From: Agromyces ramosus
Lineage (GTDB): Bacteria; Actinomycetota; Actinomycetes; Actinomycetales; Microbacteriaceae
Length of the DNA stretch: 64,000 nucleotides
Assembly (NCBI RefSeq): GCF_004216665.1
Contig: NZ_SGWY01000002.1
Span: 906,685 to 970,684, forward strand
Reading direction: 5' to 3'
The position numbers were made by a program, and so were the translations under genes. Positions 62,239-64,000 of the stretch are shown here, one piece after another (position 1 is the stretch's first letter; every line of letters begins with the position of its first letter). The notes beneath the pieces are model-generated. The model worked only from the letters and a program-made list of their open reading frames with translations, ran no database searches and was not told the origin of the DNA.

Positions 62239-63465
62239 TCACTCCTCCAGCAGGCGCCTGACGACGGCGTCCGCGAGCAGCCGCCCCCGCCTGGTGAGCG
62301 TCAGCACACCGGCGAGGGCGGCTTTCGCGTCCACGAGGTCGTCGGCGATGAGGCCCGCGACCGCGTGCCGGCCTCCGACGTGCAGCGATGGGATCTCGAT
62401 CCCGTCGCGGATGCGCGTGAGGAGCAGCACGCGCTCGGTCTCGCGCGTGGGATCGTCGAGGCGCTCGCGGCCGACCGCGGGCGAGAGGCCCGCGGTCACG
62501 CGCTCGGCGTAGGCGGCCGGGTGCTTCGCGTTCCACCACCGCACGCCGCCGACGTGGCTGTGCGCCCCCGGGCCGACGCCCCACCAGTCGTCGCCGCGCC
62601 AGTATCCGAGGTTGTGCCGGGATCGGTGCGCGGCATCCGTCGCCCAGTTGCTCACCTCGTACCACTCGTAGCCCGCGGCACCGAGGAGCTCGTCGGCCAG
62701 CTCGTACATGTCGGCCTCGAGGTCGTCGGAGGGCTCGGCGAGCTCGCCGCGGCGGATCCGGCGAGCGAGGCTGGTGCCGTCCTCGACGATGAGGGCGTAG
62801 GCGCTCACGTGGTCGGGCCGGTGCGCGACCACCGCCTCCACACTCCGCCGCCAGTCGGCGAGCGACTCCCCCGGCGTGCCGTAGATGAGGTCGAGGCTCA
62901 CGTCGAGTCCCGCGTCGCGCGCCCAGCCGACGACGAACGGGATGCGGTCGGGGTCGTGCGTGCGATCGAGGGCGGCGAGCACGTGCGGCACGGCCGACTG
63001 CATGCCGAACGACACCCGCGTGAACCCGCCGTCGGCGAGGCGCCGCAGGTCGTCGGGGCCGACCGAGTCGGGGTTCGCCTCGGTGGTCACCTCGGCATCG
63101 GGTGCGAGCCCGAACTCGTCGCGTACGGCGGCGAGCATCCGCACGAGGTCGTCGGCCGGCAGCAGGGTCGGGGTCCCGCCGCCGAAGAAGACCGTGTCGG
63201 CCCGACGTGCGGGGACTCCGGATGCCTCGAGCACGCCCCGCGAGATCCGGATCTCGCCGATGGCATGATCGGCGTAGTCGACCTGGCGGGCGCCGCGGAG
63301 CTCCCCGGCGGTGTAGGTGTTGAAGTCGCAGTACCCGCAGCGGACGCGGCAGAAGGGCACGTGCACGTACACCCCGAACGCGCGGTCGGGCGCACCGTCG
63401 GCCGCCGAGGGCGGCAGCAGGCCGTCGAGCGGGGCGGGCTCGCCCAGCGGCAGGGCGGATGCCAC
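62239..63465 (-). CDS. hemW: HemW-like radical SAM protein (coproporphyrinogen dehydrogenase-like)
   Basis: A 408-aa protein with the radical-SAM motif Cx3CxxC in VPFCRVRCGYCDFN (about residues 36-43), FGGGTPTLL (SAM Gly loop) and a C-terminal HemN domain (HNLGYWRGDDWWGVGPGAHS). HemW proteins act as haem chaperones rather than as true HemN oxidases. GTG 63465 is the start, 3 bp after the upstream DUF1990 gene stop, so the two are probably co-transcribed. Confidence 0.92.
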   Translation of the reverse strand: MASALPLGEPAPLDGLLPPSAADGAPDRAFGVYVHVPFCRVRCGYCDFNTYTAGELRGARQVDYADHAIGEIRISRGVLEASGVPARRADTVFFGGGTPTLLPADDLVRMLAAVRDEFGLAPDAEVTTEANPDSVGPDDLRRLADGGFTRVSFGMQSAVPHVLAALDRTHDPDRIPFVVGWARDAGLDVSLDLIYGTPGESLADWRRSVEAVVAHRPDHVSAYALIVEDGTSLARRIRRGELAEPSDDLEADMYELADELLGAAGYEWYEVSNWATDAAHRSRHNLGYWRGDDWWGVGPGAHSHVGGVRWWNAKHPAAYAERVTAGLSPAVGRERLDDPTRETERVLLLTRIRDGIEIPSLHVGGRHAVAGLIADDLVDAKAALAGVLTLTRRGRLLADAVVRRLLEE

Positions 63466-63468
63466 CGG

Positions 63469-64000
63469 CTACACGCCGCCCGCGGGGTGCAGCGCGCGGA
63501 GCTCGACGCGGGTGAGCTCGCGGCGCTTGCGGCGCTGGCGCGGCGCGCCGAGGCGATGGATGCCGCCCCGTGTGCCGAGGAGCGAGCGGATCGTGAGCCA
63601 CACGGTGTCGTCCTCGCGGTGCTCGAGGATGAACGACTCCTCGCCGCTCTCCGGACCCTCGGCGGTCGTGCCGTAGGCGAAGCCGATGCGGTCGGGCTCG
63701 TCGATGACGTACACGACGAGCACGGGTGTGTCGTGGGCGCGGAAACGCCCCCTGCGACGGAGGGTCGCCGTCACCCCGGCCGTGATGTAGGGCGTGCCGT
63801 CGGCGCCGAAGCGGTCCTCGGAGCGCGGCGCGGGCTGCTCGGCGAGCGGCATGCCCTCGGCGTCGTAGACGATGCCGGGGTACTGCGCACCCGTGCCTGC
63901 GGAGACGTCGACGACCTCGAACCCGGCGCCCTGCTGGACGCCCCAGGTCATGAGCGCCTCGGCGGCGCGATCGAAGCGCTCCTGCCCGCTGCCGAGGCGC
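63469..64000 (-). CDS. DUF1990 family protein (5' end outside the window)
   Basis: The frame stays open to the window edge and reads LGSGQERFDRAAEALMTWGV, YVIDEPDRIGFAYGTTAEGP and SGEESFILEHREDDTVWLTI. This matches DUF1990 proteins (about 170-200 aa) of unknown function that sit near hemW in actinobacteria. At least 177 codons are present; the true start lies beyond 64000. Confidence 0.85.
   Translation of the reverse strand, partial: RLGSGQERFDRAAEALMTWGVQQGAGFEVVDVSAGTGAQYPGIVYDAEGMPLAEQPAPRSEDRFGADGTPYITAGVTATLRRRGRFRAHDTPVLVVYVIDEPDRIGFAYGTTAEGPESGEESFILEHREDDTVWLTIRSLLGTRGGIHRLGAPRQRRKRRELTRVELRALHPAGGV

Overview
The window comes from the chromosome of a high-GC actinobacterium, most probably a member of the Microbacteriaceae (Agromyces/Microbacterium-like). 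This is inferred from the very high GC content, frequent GTG starts, 4-nt start/stop overlaps, and the order hemW - hrcA - dnaJ - rsmE - HIT - phoH - ybeY - CBS protein - era, followed by leuA, recO, uppS, a dus gene, dgt and dnaG. The genus cannot be fixed from sequence reading alone.

Region 1 (1-4130) is an amino-sugar unit on the minus strand: a cytoplasmic GH20 beta-N-acetylhexosaminidase, a GPH-type sugar:cation symporter and a TetR regulator. Three matching 20-bp operator-like sites lie upstream of the regulator (one) and of the hexosaminidase (two in tandem). Region 2 (4164-6190) is a scar zone: an SRPBCC fragment, an ArsR-type regulator, a small secreted protein and a tyrosine-integrase remnant.

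Region 3 (6191-27652) is a 21.4-kb genomic island. It is bounded by a 39-bp perfect direct repeat of the 3' part of a tRNA-CAU gene, and the intact tRNA stands at the right end (27617-27690). No phage or conjugation genes and no complete integrase were seen. The island is rich in small regulators (TetR, two paralogous MarR, HxlR), each next to redox or hydrolase genes: an SDR-MFS-NTF2 operon, two luciferase-like monooxygenases around an F420-reductase-like protein, alpha/beta hydrolases, YceI and a radical-SAM protein. It also carries a DNA-alkylation repair pair (AlkC-like plus alkyltransferase-like) and at least fourteen broken genes. Seven copies of a 14-bp palindrome (TGTCY-N4-RGACA) mark four promoter regions of what looks like one MarR regulon. 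NTF2/SnoaL-like small proteins or their remnants recur five times.

Region 4 (27700-39400) is ordinary accessory core: a GT4 glycosyltransferase, a DMT transporter, peptide deformylase, AzlCD, tRNA-Asn, and an oligopeptide/nickel-type ABC importer operon with a fused double ATPase, a second separate ATPase and a terminal 2-hydroxyacid dehydrogenase.

Region 5 (39572-64000) is housekeeping: dnaG, dgt, a dus gene, a YbaK deacylase, a DsbA-like oxidoreductase, uppS, recO, a TRIC channel, leuA with a Leu-rich leader peptide and hairpin, an FtsX/MacB-like ABC transporter with a two-component system, era, a CBS-domain protein, ybeY, phoH, HIT, rsmE, dnaJ, hrcA with a CIRCE element, two DUF4870 membrane proteins, hemW, and a DUF1990 gene cut by the window edge.
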